Positions 6,801-13,121 of a stretch of DNA of 15,646 nt are shown piece after piece (position 1 is the first letter of the stretch; each line of letters opens with the position of its first letter). The notes beneath the pieces were generated by a model. That model ran no database searches. It was not told where the DNA came from and saw nothing but the letters and a program-made list of their open reading frames with translations. Both the position numbers and the translations under genes were made by a program. The stretch comes from Rhodobacter sp. (GTDB taxonomy: Bacteria; Pseudomonadota; Alphaproteobacteria; Rhodobacterales; Rhodobacteraceae): assembly GCA_013824045.1 (NCBI GenBank), contig PNND01000224.1:1-15646 (forward strand), read 5' to 3'.

Positions 6801-7808
6801 ATGACGATGCGCCTTTCCCTGATGGCCCTCGCGCTCGCCTCTACCGCAGCACCTATGCTGGCGGATGAGATCAACGTCTATTCCCACCGCCAGCCGGAAC
6901 TGATCCAGCCGCTGGTCGATGCCTTTACCGCCGAGACCGGCATCACGGTCAACGTGGCCTTTGTCGACAAGGGGATGGCGGAACGTCTGGTGGCCGAAGG
7001 TGACCGGTCGCCCGCCGATCTGGTGCTGACGGTCGATATCGCGCGGCTGACGCAGGTTGTGGAGGCGGGCGTGACCCAGCCTGTGCAATCCGACGTGCTG
7101 GAGGCCAATATTCCCGCCACGCTGCGCGACGAGGCCGACCACTGGTTCGGCCTGACCAGCCGCGCGCGGATCGTCTATGCCAGCAAGGACCGCGTAGCCG
7201 AGGGCGAGATCACGACCTATGAGGATCTGGCCGACCCGAAGTGGAAAGGCCGCATCTGCGTGCGGTCGGGGACGAATGACTATAACGTGGCACTGATGGC
7301 GGGCGTGATCGCCCATCACGGCGAAGAAGCCGCGAAGACCTGGCTGGAAGGCGTGAAGGCCAATCTGGCGCGCAAGCCCGATGGCGGGGACCGCGATCAG
7401 GTGAAGGCCATTGCAGCAGGCGAATGCGACATCGCCATCGGCAACACCTATTATATCGGCCAGATGCTGAACGACCCCGAGCAGAAGGAAGCAGCGGAAT
7501 CCGTGCGGATCGAGTTCCCGGTGTTCGAGGGGGACGGGGTGCATGTGAACATCTCGGGCGTGGCCATGACCAAGGCTGCGCCGAACCGCGAGAACGCCCT
7601 GAAGTTCATGGAATGGCTCTCGGGCGACGTGGCGCAGAAGATCTATGCCGAAACGAACCACGAATATCCGGTGAAACCGGGCGTGGAACGGTCGCCGCTG
7701 GTGCAGGGATGGGGCGAGTTCACGCAGGATTCAAAGTCCCTGACGGAGCTTTCGGCGCTGCGTCCGGCGGCGCTGAAGCTGATCGAAGAAGTCAACTTCG
7801 ACGGTTGA
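6801..7808 (+). CDS. Periplasmic ferric iron-binding protein of an ABC transporter (FbpA/AfuA/FutA type)
   Basis: This 335-residue precursor has a typical signal peptide (MTMRLSLMALALASTAAPMLA, cleavage likely before DEINVYS), so the mature protein is periplasmic. It has the two-lobed iron-binder fold of solute-binding family 1: INVYSHRQPELIQPLVDAF at the N-terminus, DLVLTVDIARL (73-83), and the adjacent tyrosines Y217-Y218 in IAIGNTYYIGQM that coordinate Fe3+ in FbpA relatives. The start is ATG at 6801 with AAAAGGA 8 nt upstream. It has its own promoter, a candidate iron operator and a strong terminator. The usual permease and ATPase genes are absent nearby, so it must use components encoded elsewhere. 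Confidence 0.92.
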   Translation: MTMRLSLMALALASTAAPMLADEINVYSHRQPELIQPLVDAFTAETGITVNVAFVDKGMAERLVAEGDRSPADLVLTVDIARLTQVVEAGVTQPVQSDVLEANIPATLRDEADHWFGLTSRARIVYASKDRVAEGEITTYEDLADPKWKGRICVRSGTNDYNVALMAGVIAHHGEEAAKTWLEGVKANLARKPDGGDRDQVKAIAAGECDIAIGNTYYIGQMLNDPEQKEAAESVRIEFPVFEGDGVHVNISGVAMTKAAPNRENALKFMEWLSGDVAQKIYAETNHEYPVKPGVERSPLVQGWGEFTQDSKSLTELSALRPAALKLIEEVNFDG

Positions 7809-7840
7809 TCCCGACCCTATCCTGATAAGAAAATCCAGCT

Positions 7841-7864
7841 AAGGGGGCGCACCAGCGCCCCCTT
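7841..7864 (+). terminator. Rho-independent terminator of the iron-binding protein gene
   Basis: A perfect 10-bp stem (AAGGGGGCGC/GCGCCCCCTT) with an ACCA loop at 7851-7854 is followed by TTCTTGTT. It starts 32 nt after the stop codon and makes the iron-binding protein gene a single-gene transcript. Confidence 0.88.
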
Positions 7865-7938
7865 TTCTTGTTGACCATCTGGACAAAAGTCGGACTTTGG
7901 GGTTTGGAGCGAAAGAAGCACAGACAAAGGCACGTCCC

Positions 7939-8883
7939 ATGGCGCATCCGCGCAAGATCATTATCGACACCGATCCGGGGCAGGATGATGCAGTGGCAAT
8001 TCTTCTGGCCTTGGCTAGCCCCGACGAGATTGACGTGCTGGGACTGACGGCGGTGGCGGGCAATGTGCCGCTGGCCCTGACGCAGAAGAACGCGCGCATC
8101 ATCTGTGAACTCGCAGGCAAGACGGCCACGCCCGTCTATGCCGGCTGCGACCGCCCGATGAAGCGCAAGCTTGTCACAGCCGAACATGTGCACGGAAAAA
8201 CAGGGCTGGACGGGCCGCAGATGGCCGATCCGGTGATGCCATTGGCCGAGGGCCATGCCGTGGACTTCATCATCGAAACCCTGCGCCGCGAGGCGCCGCA
8301 TACGGTGACGCTCTGCCCGCTGGGGCCGCTGACCAACATCGCCACCGCCTTTGAACGCGCGCCCGATATCGTGGGCCGCGTGCAGCAGATCGTGCTGATG
8401 GGCGGGGCCTATTTCGAAGTGGGCAACATCACCCCAGCGGCCGAGTTCAACATCTATGTCGATCCCGAGGCGGCTGAGATCGTATTCAAATCCGGCATTC
8501 CCATCGTGGTGATGCCTTTGGATGTGACGCATAAGGCGCTGACCACCCGCGCGCGGGTCGAGGGGTTCCGCGCCCTTGGCAACGAGTCTGGGCGAATGGT
8601 GGCGGAATGGACCGATTTCTTCGAACGCTTCGACATGCAGAAATACGGGTCCGACGGCGCACCGCTGCATGACCCTTGCGTGATCGCCTATCTGATCCGT
8701 CCCGAACTTTTCGCCGGTCGGCACATCAATGTGGAAATCGAAACCCAGTCGGCTCTGACGCTGGGCATGACAGTTGCCGATTGGTGGGGCGTCACGGATC
8801 GCCCGGCCAATGCTTTGTTCGTGGGATCGGTGGATTCGGACGGATTCTATGCGCTGCTAACCGAACGGATCGGGCGGCTTTAG
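7939..8883 (+). CDS. Inosine/uridine-type nucleoside hydrolase
   Basis: This 314-residue cytosolic enzyme of the nucleoside hydrolase superfamily cleaves the N-glycosidic bond of ribonucleosides to give base and ribose. The calcium-binding signature DTDPGQDD is at residues 10-17. HGKTGLDGP (85-93), NIYVDPEAAEIV (171-182) and HDP with the active-site H244 and D245 complete the pocket. Base preference cannot be decided from sequence. The start is ATG at 7939 with AAAGG 8 nt upstream; an in-frame TTG at 7897 would add an unlikely N-terminal extension. It is preceded by the iron-gene terminator and convergent with phoU across 54 nt. Confidence 0.92.
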   Translation: MAHPRKIIIDTDPGQDDAVAILLALASPDEIDVLGLTAVAGNVPLALTQKNARIICELAGKTATPVYAGCDRPMKRKLVTAEHVHGKTGLDGPQMADPVMPLAEGHAVDFIIETLRREAPHTVTLCPLGPLTNIATAFERAPDIVGRVQQIVLMGGAYFEVGNITPAAEFNIYVDPEAAEIVFKSGIPIVVMPLDVTHKALTTRARVEGFRALGNESGRMVAEWTDFFERFDMQKYGSDGAPLHDPCVIAYLIRPELFAGRHINVEIETQSALTLGMTVADWWGVTDRPANALFVGSVDSDGFYALLTERIGRL

Positions 8884-8937
8884 GCGGCCGACCACATCAC
8901 CCTGCCCCGCCCGCCGAATGTGGCATCAAGCAGGCCG

Positions 8938-9648
8938 TCAGGCGTCGGGCGTTCCGGCCGCCGTGCTGTCAAGCTTGGGCCGATCATCGCCAGGCAGAGC
9001 GCCGGTGACGAGGTAGATCACCTGTTCGGCCACGGCGGTGGCGTGATCGCCAACACGTTCGATGTTCTTGGCAATGAAATGCAGATGCATCGCCGGGGTG
9101 ATGTTGCGGTGGTCTTCCATCATCTCGGTCAGCAATTCGCGGAACAGGGCGGAATACATCTGGTCAACCTCCTGATCGCGCTGCCGCACCTTGGCCGCCA
9201 GTTCCACGTCGCGCGCGACAAAGGCCGCCAGCGCATCGGTCAGCAGGGCCGAGACGTGTTTGGCCATCCGGCGGATTGCGCCCGTAGGCACCGGGAGGGT
9301 GGTCATCTCGGCCAGAACGAGCGACCGCTTGGCAAGGTTCTTGGCATAATCGCCGCAGCGTTCCAGATTGGCCGCGATCTTCATCACGGTCAGTACCGTG
9401 CGCAGGTCTGATGCCGCCGGGGCCCGCAGCGCGATGAGGCGCGCACAATCGGAATTGATCTGCTCTTCCAGTGCGTCGATGTCCTTGTCGCCCGCCCGCA
9501 CCCGATGGGCGGTCGCCGCATCACGGGTTTCAAGCGCCTCGGCCGCATCGACAAGCGCGGCTTCGACCAGATTTCCCATGCGCACCACCTGCGCCTGAAT
9601 CGAGGCGAGATCACGGTCGAAGGCCAGCATGATATGGGTCTGGGTCAT
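8938..9648 (-). CDS. phoU: Phosphate signalling protein PhoU
   Basis: This 236-residue, all-alpha protein has two PhoU repeats, each ending in the metal-cluster motif: NLERCGD (residues 94-100) and NIERVGDHA (195-203). PhoU acts at the membrane between the PstSCAB phosphate transporter and the PhoR kinase and keeps the Pho regulon off when phosphate is plentiful. In related genomes it usually follows pstB and precedes phoB. Here the gene upstream is phoR, and a convergent nucleoside hydrolase lies downstream, so neither pst nor phoB is adjacent. A Pho box lies 86 nt before the ATG. The ribosome binding site (AAGAG) is weak. Confidence 0.96.
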   Translation of the reverse strand: MTQTHIMLAFDRDLASIQAQVVRMGNLVEAALVDAAEALETRDAATAHRVRAGDKDIDALEEQINSDCARLIALRAPAASDLRTVLTVMKIAANLERCGDYAKNLAKRSLVLAEMTTLPVPTGAIRRMAKHVSALLTDALAAFVARDVELAAKVRQRDQEVDQMYSALFRELLTEMMEDHRNITPAMHLHFIAKNIERVGDHATAVAEQVIYLVTGALPGDDRPKLDSTAAGTPDA

Positions 9649-9733
9649 TAAAATGGCTCTTGCTGCGGCAATTGGATCAAACGCCAGGCGGCGGGGCGCA
9701 TGCCTGCGGGTTGTGCTGTTTTGCGAAGAATTT

Positions 9734-9751
9734 GAAACAGTTTTATGACAA
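9734..9751 (-). promoter_or_regulatory. Pho box upstream of phoU
   Basis: On the minus strand the sequence is TTGTCATAAAACTGTTTC: two 7-nt direct repeats of the CTGTCAT type separated by AAAA, the classic PhoB binding site. A third, weaker 11-nt unit (TCTTCGCAAAA) follows. It lies 46 nt past the phoR stop and 86 nt before phoU. A PhoB-activated promoter here would drive phoU; I cannot identify a clear -10. Confidence 0.75.
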
Positions 9752-9797
9752 TCGCCAGCGCCTTGCCTCCGGCAGGATCTGAAAGCGGCGCAAACGA

Positions 9798-10820
9798 TCA
9801 GGTTTCCGGCAGTATCACGCTGAAAACGCTGCCTTTTCCGCGTTCGCTTTCAATCCGTATCCGGCCGCGATGGCGCTGTACGATATGCTTGACGATCGCC
9901 AGACCCAGCCCCGTTCCCCCCTGCTCGCGCGAGCGGTGGCCATCGACGCGGTAGAATCGTTCCGTCAGGCGGGGGATATGGACGGGGTCGATTCCCTCGC
10001 CCTGATCCATCACATCCACCCGCAGGCCGGGGCCGCGCGGCAGTTGTTCGCGCGCGATATGAATGCTGACCTTGCCCCCCGCACCGCCGTATTTCACCGC
10101 GTTCTCGATCAGGTTCACCAGCACCTGCGTGATCTGGTCGGCATCGCCCGGCAGGGGCAGCGGGCCGAGCTCTCCGGTCATCTCAACCGCGACCTCTGCG
10201 CCTTCGGCAAGGGGGCGTAAGGTAGCGACGGCACCCGCCACCAAGGCGTGCAGATCCACCCGTTCGGTCGGGCGGATGCGTTCCTGGCTTTCCACCCGGC
10301 TCAGTTGCAGCAGGTCGCCGATCAGCCGGTTCATGCGGCTGGCTTCGCGTTCCATGATCGACAGGAACCGCTCGCGCGCGGCGGGATCCTCCTTGGCGGC
10401 CCCGCGCAGGGTTTCGATGAAGCCCAAGAGCGCGGTCAGGGGCGTGCGCAGCTCGTGGCTGACATTCGCCACGAAATCGCGGCGCATCTGGCCCATCTGT
10501 TCGGCCTCGGTCACGTCTTCAAAGGTGAGGAGCGCATAGCCCTCGCCCGCAGGGGCCGCGGTGACGCGATAGGTGATGTCTTGCGACGGGCCGGGGATCA
10601 CATGGCGCACGGTGCCCGCCACGCCTTGCCCCAAGGCGGCGGCAATGGCCTCTTGCAACGCGGGCTGGCGCAGGGACAGCAGATGGTGCCGCCCTTCGAT
10701 GCCCGCACCGAAGAGCGCAAGGGCCGCAGGATTGGCCGCCGCGACCCGTTCATCGCGCCCGATCCCGATAACGGGAAAGGGCATGGCTGCCACGATTGTC
10801 CGCATCATTTCCGCATGCAT
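9798..10820 (-). CDS. phoR: Phosphate regulon sensor histidine kinase PhoR (soluble form)
   Basis: This 340-residue kinase has an N-terminal PAS-like domain (about 5-105), a HisKA domain with phospho-acceptor H122 in NVSHELRTPLT, and a HATPase_c domain with N box NLIENAVKY (236-244), G1 DQGEGI (272-277), RFYRVD (288-293) and G2 GGTGLGL (301-307). PhoR phosphorylates PhoB under phosphate limitation. No transmembrane segment is visible, as in other alphaproteobacterial PhoR proteins with only a PAS input domain. The start is ATG at 10820 with AGGAGAG just upstream; the open frame extends to 11432 but is antisense to other genes there. The phoU neighbour and the Pho box support this identity over a generic kinase. 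Confidence 0.9.
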   Translation of the reverse strand: MHAEMMRTIVAAMPFPVIGIGRDERVAAANPAALALFGAGIEGRHHLLSLRQPALQEAIAAALGQGVAGTVRHVIPGPSQDITYRVTAAPAGEGYALLTFEDVTEAEQMGQMRRDFVANVSHELRTPLTALLGFIETLRGAAKEDPAARERFLSIMEREASRMNRLIGDLLQLSRVESQERIRPTERVDLHALVAGAVATLRPLAEGAEVAVEMTGELGPLPLPGDADQITQVLVNLIENAVKYGGAGGKVSIHIAREQLPRGPGLRVDVMDQGEGIDPVHIPRLTERFYRVDGHRSREQGGTGLGLAIVKHIVQRHRGRIRIESERGKGSVFSVILPET

Positions 10821-10928
10821 GCCACTCTCCTGCCCCGTTCTGACGTCATACCACGCCCAGACGCAGAGGCCAGAGGCCGGGGCGCGGCCAGAGCGCCCGC
10901 CGTTCCGGCAAATTATGACGGAGGACGC
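10821..10928. other. Divergent spacer between phoR and the small plus-strand gene
   Basis: This 108-nt spacer must hold both promoters. It contains the perfect palindrome TGACGTCA (10841-10848) and, near the other end, ATTATGACGGAGG, which repeats TATGACG in opposite orientation. No convincing -35/-10 pairs are visible. Confidence 0.4.
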
Positions 10929-11336
10929 ATGCAGACGGGTGGACAGCAACAGGCGGCAGCCGCGATCAAGGCGCAGCGGGCCTTGGCGGTGCGTCGTCGT
11001 GCGCCCCGCGTGCGGCCTGTGGAACATGTTGCGGAAGAAGAACCGCAGGTCGCCATTGTGCTGGGATTTGAGGCGCTGGCCTCCGATGCCGTGGCGGTGG
11101 ACCGGCCCGAGAACATCGATGCGGCGCTGTTGGCGCGAGTACAGCCAAAAAAGGTGATCTGCCCGATGATCGGCGAAGACTACGATGCGCTGATCGTGGC
11201 CACGCATCTCCGCGCGCTGAACTTCGCGGGCACGCTGGTGGTGGTGGCCCCCGAATTGCCCAATCCCCGCATGGTGGAGCGGGAGATCCGCAATCAGGCC
11301 GGCGGCTTGCGCGTGAGCGTGGTGATCAAGCCGTAG
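10929..11336 (+). CDS. Uncharacterised 135-residue protein, possibly a degenerate receiver-like domain
   Basis: I do not recognise a named family. Residues 1-35 are rich in Gln, Ala and Arg and probably disordered. Residues 40-135 alternate hydrophobic strands and amphipathic helices: PQVAIVLGFEAL, KKVICPMIGEDYDALIVATHLRALNF, AGTLVVVAP, NPRMVEREIRN. The middle part recalls the beta3-alpha3-beta4 section of response regulator receivers, with Pro at the usual phospho-Asp position, so phosphorylation there is unlikely. The start is ATG at 10929 behind GGAGG with short 4-nt spacing. It is divergent from phoR, and its last 11 nt overlap the iolB 3' end. Third-position GC bias suggests it is a real gene. 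Confidence 0.65.
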   Translation: MQTGGQQQAAAAIKAQRALAVRRRAPRVRPVEHVAEEEPQVAIVLGFEALASDAVAVDRPENIDAALLARVQPKKVICPMIGEDYDALIVATHLRALNFAGTLVVVAPELPNPRMVEREIRNQAGGLRVSVVIKP

Positions 11337-12141
11337 GATTGTCGCGGCGGTAGATCCAGTCGTGATCAGGATCGTTCTGGAACCGCCAGTTGCGGCGCGG
11401 CCCTGCCATGACGTTGAGGTAATACATCTCATACCCGTAAGGCGCGCCGCAGGGGTGATGCCCTTTCGGCACCAACGTGACGTCGTGGTTCTTCACCGCC
11501 ATCGTTTCGTCCAGTGACCCGTCCTCGGTATAGACCCGCTGGATGCCAAACCCCTGCGCGGGGTTCAGACGCATGTAATAGGTTTCCTCCAGATAGGTCA
11601 TGCGGGGGAAATCATCCTCGTCATGGCGGTGGCTGGGATAGCTGGACCAGTTGCCGGCTGGGGTGAAGACCTCGGTCACCAGCAAGCTGTCGGCCACCTC
11701 ACGCGCTTCCATGGCGATGTTGTTGATGTAGCGAGTATTGGCCCCCTGCCCGCGCGGCGTCAGCATGATGCCCTCAGGCCCCAACCGTTGCACCGGATGG
11801 TTCCCCATCCCCGGTGCGGTGCAGATGGCCAGCGTGCAATCGGTGGTGGCCACGGCCTGCCAGTCGCTGCCGTTAGGGACATAAAGGCAATGCGGCGGGG
11901 TCTTCTCGAACACATCCATCCGGTCGCCCATTTCGCCGAACTCAACGCCCCCGGCGGTGACGCGCGCCTTGCCTTCCACCAGCACAAGGATCGCTTCGCG
12001 ATCCCCTGTCGCCTCGGCCGCCGATTGGCCGGCCGTCAAACGATAGAGGGTGAAGCCCACATAACCCCAGCCTGCGCTTTCGGGGGTGATGTCATGCACC
12101 TTGCCGTTGGTTCCGGTGGGCTTTCGCAGAAGATTGACCAT
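11326..12141 (-). CDS. iolB: 5-deoxy-glucuronate isomerase
   Basis: This 271-residue bicupin isomerises 5-deoxy-D-glucuronate to 2-deoxy-5-keto-D-gluconate, the step between IolD and IolC in myo-inositol degradation. Diagnostic stretches are NWSSYPSHRHDED (164-176, metal-binding histidines and acidic residues), EETYYMRLNPAQGFGIQRVYTEDGSLDE (185-212), and VTLVPKGHHPCGAPYGYEMYYLNVMAG. Two ATGs compete. The one at 12147 touches the AAGGAGA Shine-Dalgarno sequence, while ATG at 12141 has 7-nt spacing and is preferred. It is last in the iol group here, 69 nt after iolE, and converges with the small plus-strand gene. Confidence 0.95.
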   Translation of the reverse strand: MVNLLRKPTGTNGKVHDITPESAGWGYVGFTLYRLTAGQSAAEATGDREAILVLVEGKARVTAGGVEFGEMGDRMDVFEKTPPHCLYVPNGSDWQAVATTDCTLAICTAPGMGNHPVQRLGPEGIMLTPRGQGANTRYINNIAMEAREVADSLLVTEVFTPAGNWSSYPSHRHDEDDFPRMTYLEETYYMRLNPAQGFGIQRVYTEDGSLDETMAVKNHDVTLVPKGHHPCGAPYGYEMYYLNVMAGPRRNWRFQNDPDHDWIYRRDNPTA

Positions 12142-12147
12142 GCCCAT

Positions 12148-12175
12148 TCTCCTTTGTGCAAATATCCCACGGGGG
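12148..12175 (-). repeat. Intergenic repeat, copy B, carrying the iolB ribosome binding site
   Basis: Read on the minus strand this is CCCCCGTGGGATATTTG followed by CACAAAGGAGA, matching copy A at 6552-6578 in the C5-G box, the ATATTTG core and the purine-rich tail. The tail AAGGAGA is at the right distance from ATG 12141 to be the Shine-Dalgarno sequence of iolB, so the repeat appears to serve in translation initiation. Confidence 0.6.
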
Positions 12176-12176
12176 T

Positions 12177-12197
12177 CCGGGGGTGTGAAACCCCCGG
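12177..12197 (-). terminator. GC-rich hairpin between iolE and iolB
   Basis: CCGGGGG and CCCCCGG form a perfect 7-bp stem around a 7-nt loop (12184-12190), 13 nt after the iolE stop. No U tract follows, so it is more likely an mRNA-processing, stability or attenuating structure than a full terminator. It is the 5' part of the composite element whose 3' part is the repeat at 12148-12175. Confidence 0.5.
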
Positions 12198-12210
12198 TTC
12201 CGCCGCGTGG

Positions 12211-13107
12211 TCAGATAAGACCGGCTTCCCGTGACAGCCGTTTCAGCGTCGCCAGCCCAAGCGTCTGATAGAGCAGCGGGTTGCGGACCTTGGGATCCTG
12301 TTCCGCCTCGATCACGATCCAGCCATCATAGCCCGCCTTGCCAAGGATGTTCAGCAGCGGCGCGAAATCGATGCCGCCTTCCTGATCGCCAGGCACGGTG
12401 AAGGCGCCTTCGACCACGCCCTTGAGGAAGGACCAGCCTTCCTTGCGCACCTTTTCCACCACGGCGGGGCGGATGTTCTTGGCGTGGAAATGGCGCACAC
12501 GGGCGATGTGTTTCGTCAGCACCGCCACCGGATCGCCACCGCCAAAGGCGCAGTGGCCCGCATCGAACAGAAGATGGGTATGCGGCCCCGTGGCCTCCAT
12601 CAGCGCGTCAATCTCTTCAGGGCTTTCCACGATGGTGCCCATGTGGTGGTGATAGACCAGCGTCACGCCCTGCCCTGCCAGATAGGCGGCGAACGCTTCA
12701 AGTTTTGCCCCGAAGGCCTTCATTTCGCTGGCGGAAAGCGTTGGGCGGTCATTCACCGCCTTGTCCGCATCCCCGTGAATCGCATTCGAGGTTTCGCAGA
12801 CGATGCACACCTTGCAGCCATTGTGCTTGAGCTTCGCCAGATGCGGCTGGACGGCGGCGATTTCATCCTCGACCGAGCGGATCAGCAGTTCCGTCGAATA
12901 CCAGCCAGAGATGAATTTTAGCCCATAAGTGCCCAGCATGGCGCGCAATTCTTCTGGATCGTCCGGCCAGCGATGGCCGTTCTCGATGCCGTCAAAGCCG
13001 ATCTGGCGGCCTGCCTCATCCAGAATGCGCGCGGTGGGGATATCGGCCCCGATGCTGCGATCGTCGTCATTGGCCCAGGCGATGGGATTGGTTCCGAAAA
13101 GGATCAT
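12211..13107 (-). CDS. iolE: Myo-inosose-2 dehydratase
   Basis: This 298-residue TIM-barrel enzyme of the xylose isomerase-like superfamily dehydrates 2-keto-myo-inositol (scyllo-inosose) to 3D-trihydroxycyclohexane-1,2-dione. Its N-terminus [16 protein letters not shown] is typical of Iol[56 protein letters not shown] and [10 protein letters not shown] supply the metal and substrate ligands of the barrel. The start is ATG at 13107, matching the family length; the open frame upstream of it runs into iolD. It follows iolD after 14 nt with a weak GAG-type ribosome binding site, which fits one operon. Confidence 0.96.
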   Translation of the reverse strand: MILFGTNPIAWANDDDRSIGADIPTARILDEAGRQIGFDGIENGHRWPDDPEELRAMLGTYGLKFISGWYSTELLIRSVEDEIAAVQPHLAKLKHNGCKVCIVCETSNAIHGDADKAVNDRPTLSASEMKAFGAKLEAFAAYLAGQGVTLVYHHHMGTIVESPEEIDALMEATGPHTHLLFDAGHCAFGGGDPVAVLTKHIARVRHFHAKNIRPAVVEKVRKEGWSFLKGVVEGAFTVPGDQEGGIDFAPLLNILGKAGYDGWIVIEAEQDPKVRNPLLYQTLGLATLKRLSREAGLI

Positions 13108-13121
13108 GTGATTTCTCAACT

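Noticed and set aside
6729..8724. Minus-strand open frames of 310 codons each opposite the iron-binding protein (6729-7661) and nucleoside hydrolase (7792-8724) genes
   Set aside because: The translations are His/Arg/Gly-rich with no family resemblance, and they run through the promoter or terminator of the real plus-strand genes.
10821..11432. N-terminal extension of phoR by about 200 codons
   Set aside because: The extension is antisense to the small plus-strand gene and to the end of iolB, has no domain, and a strong AGGAGAG ribosome binding site precedes ATG 10820.
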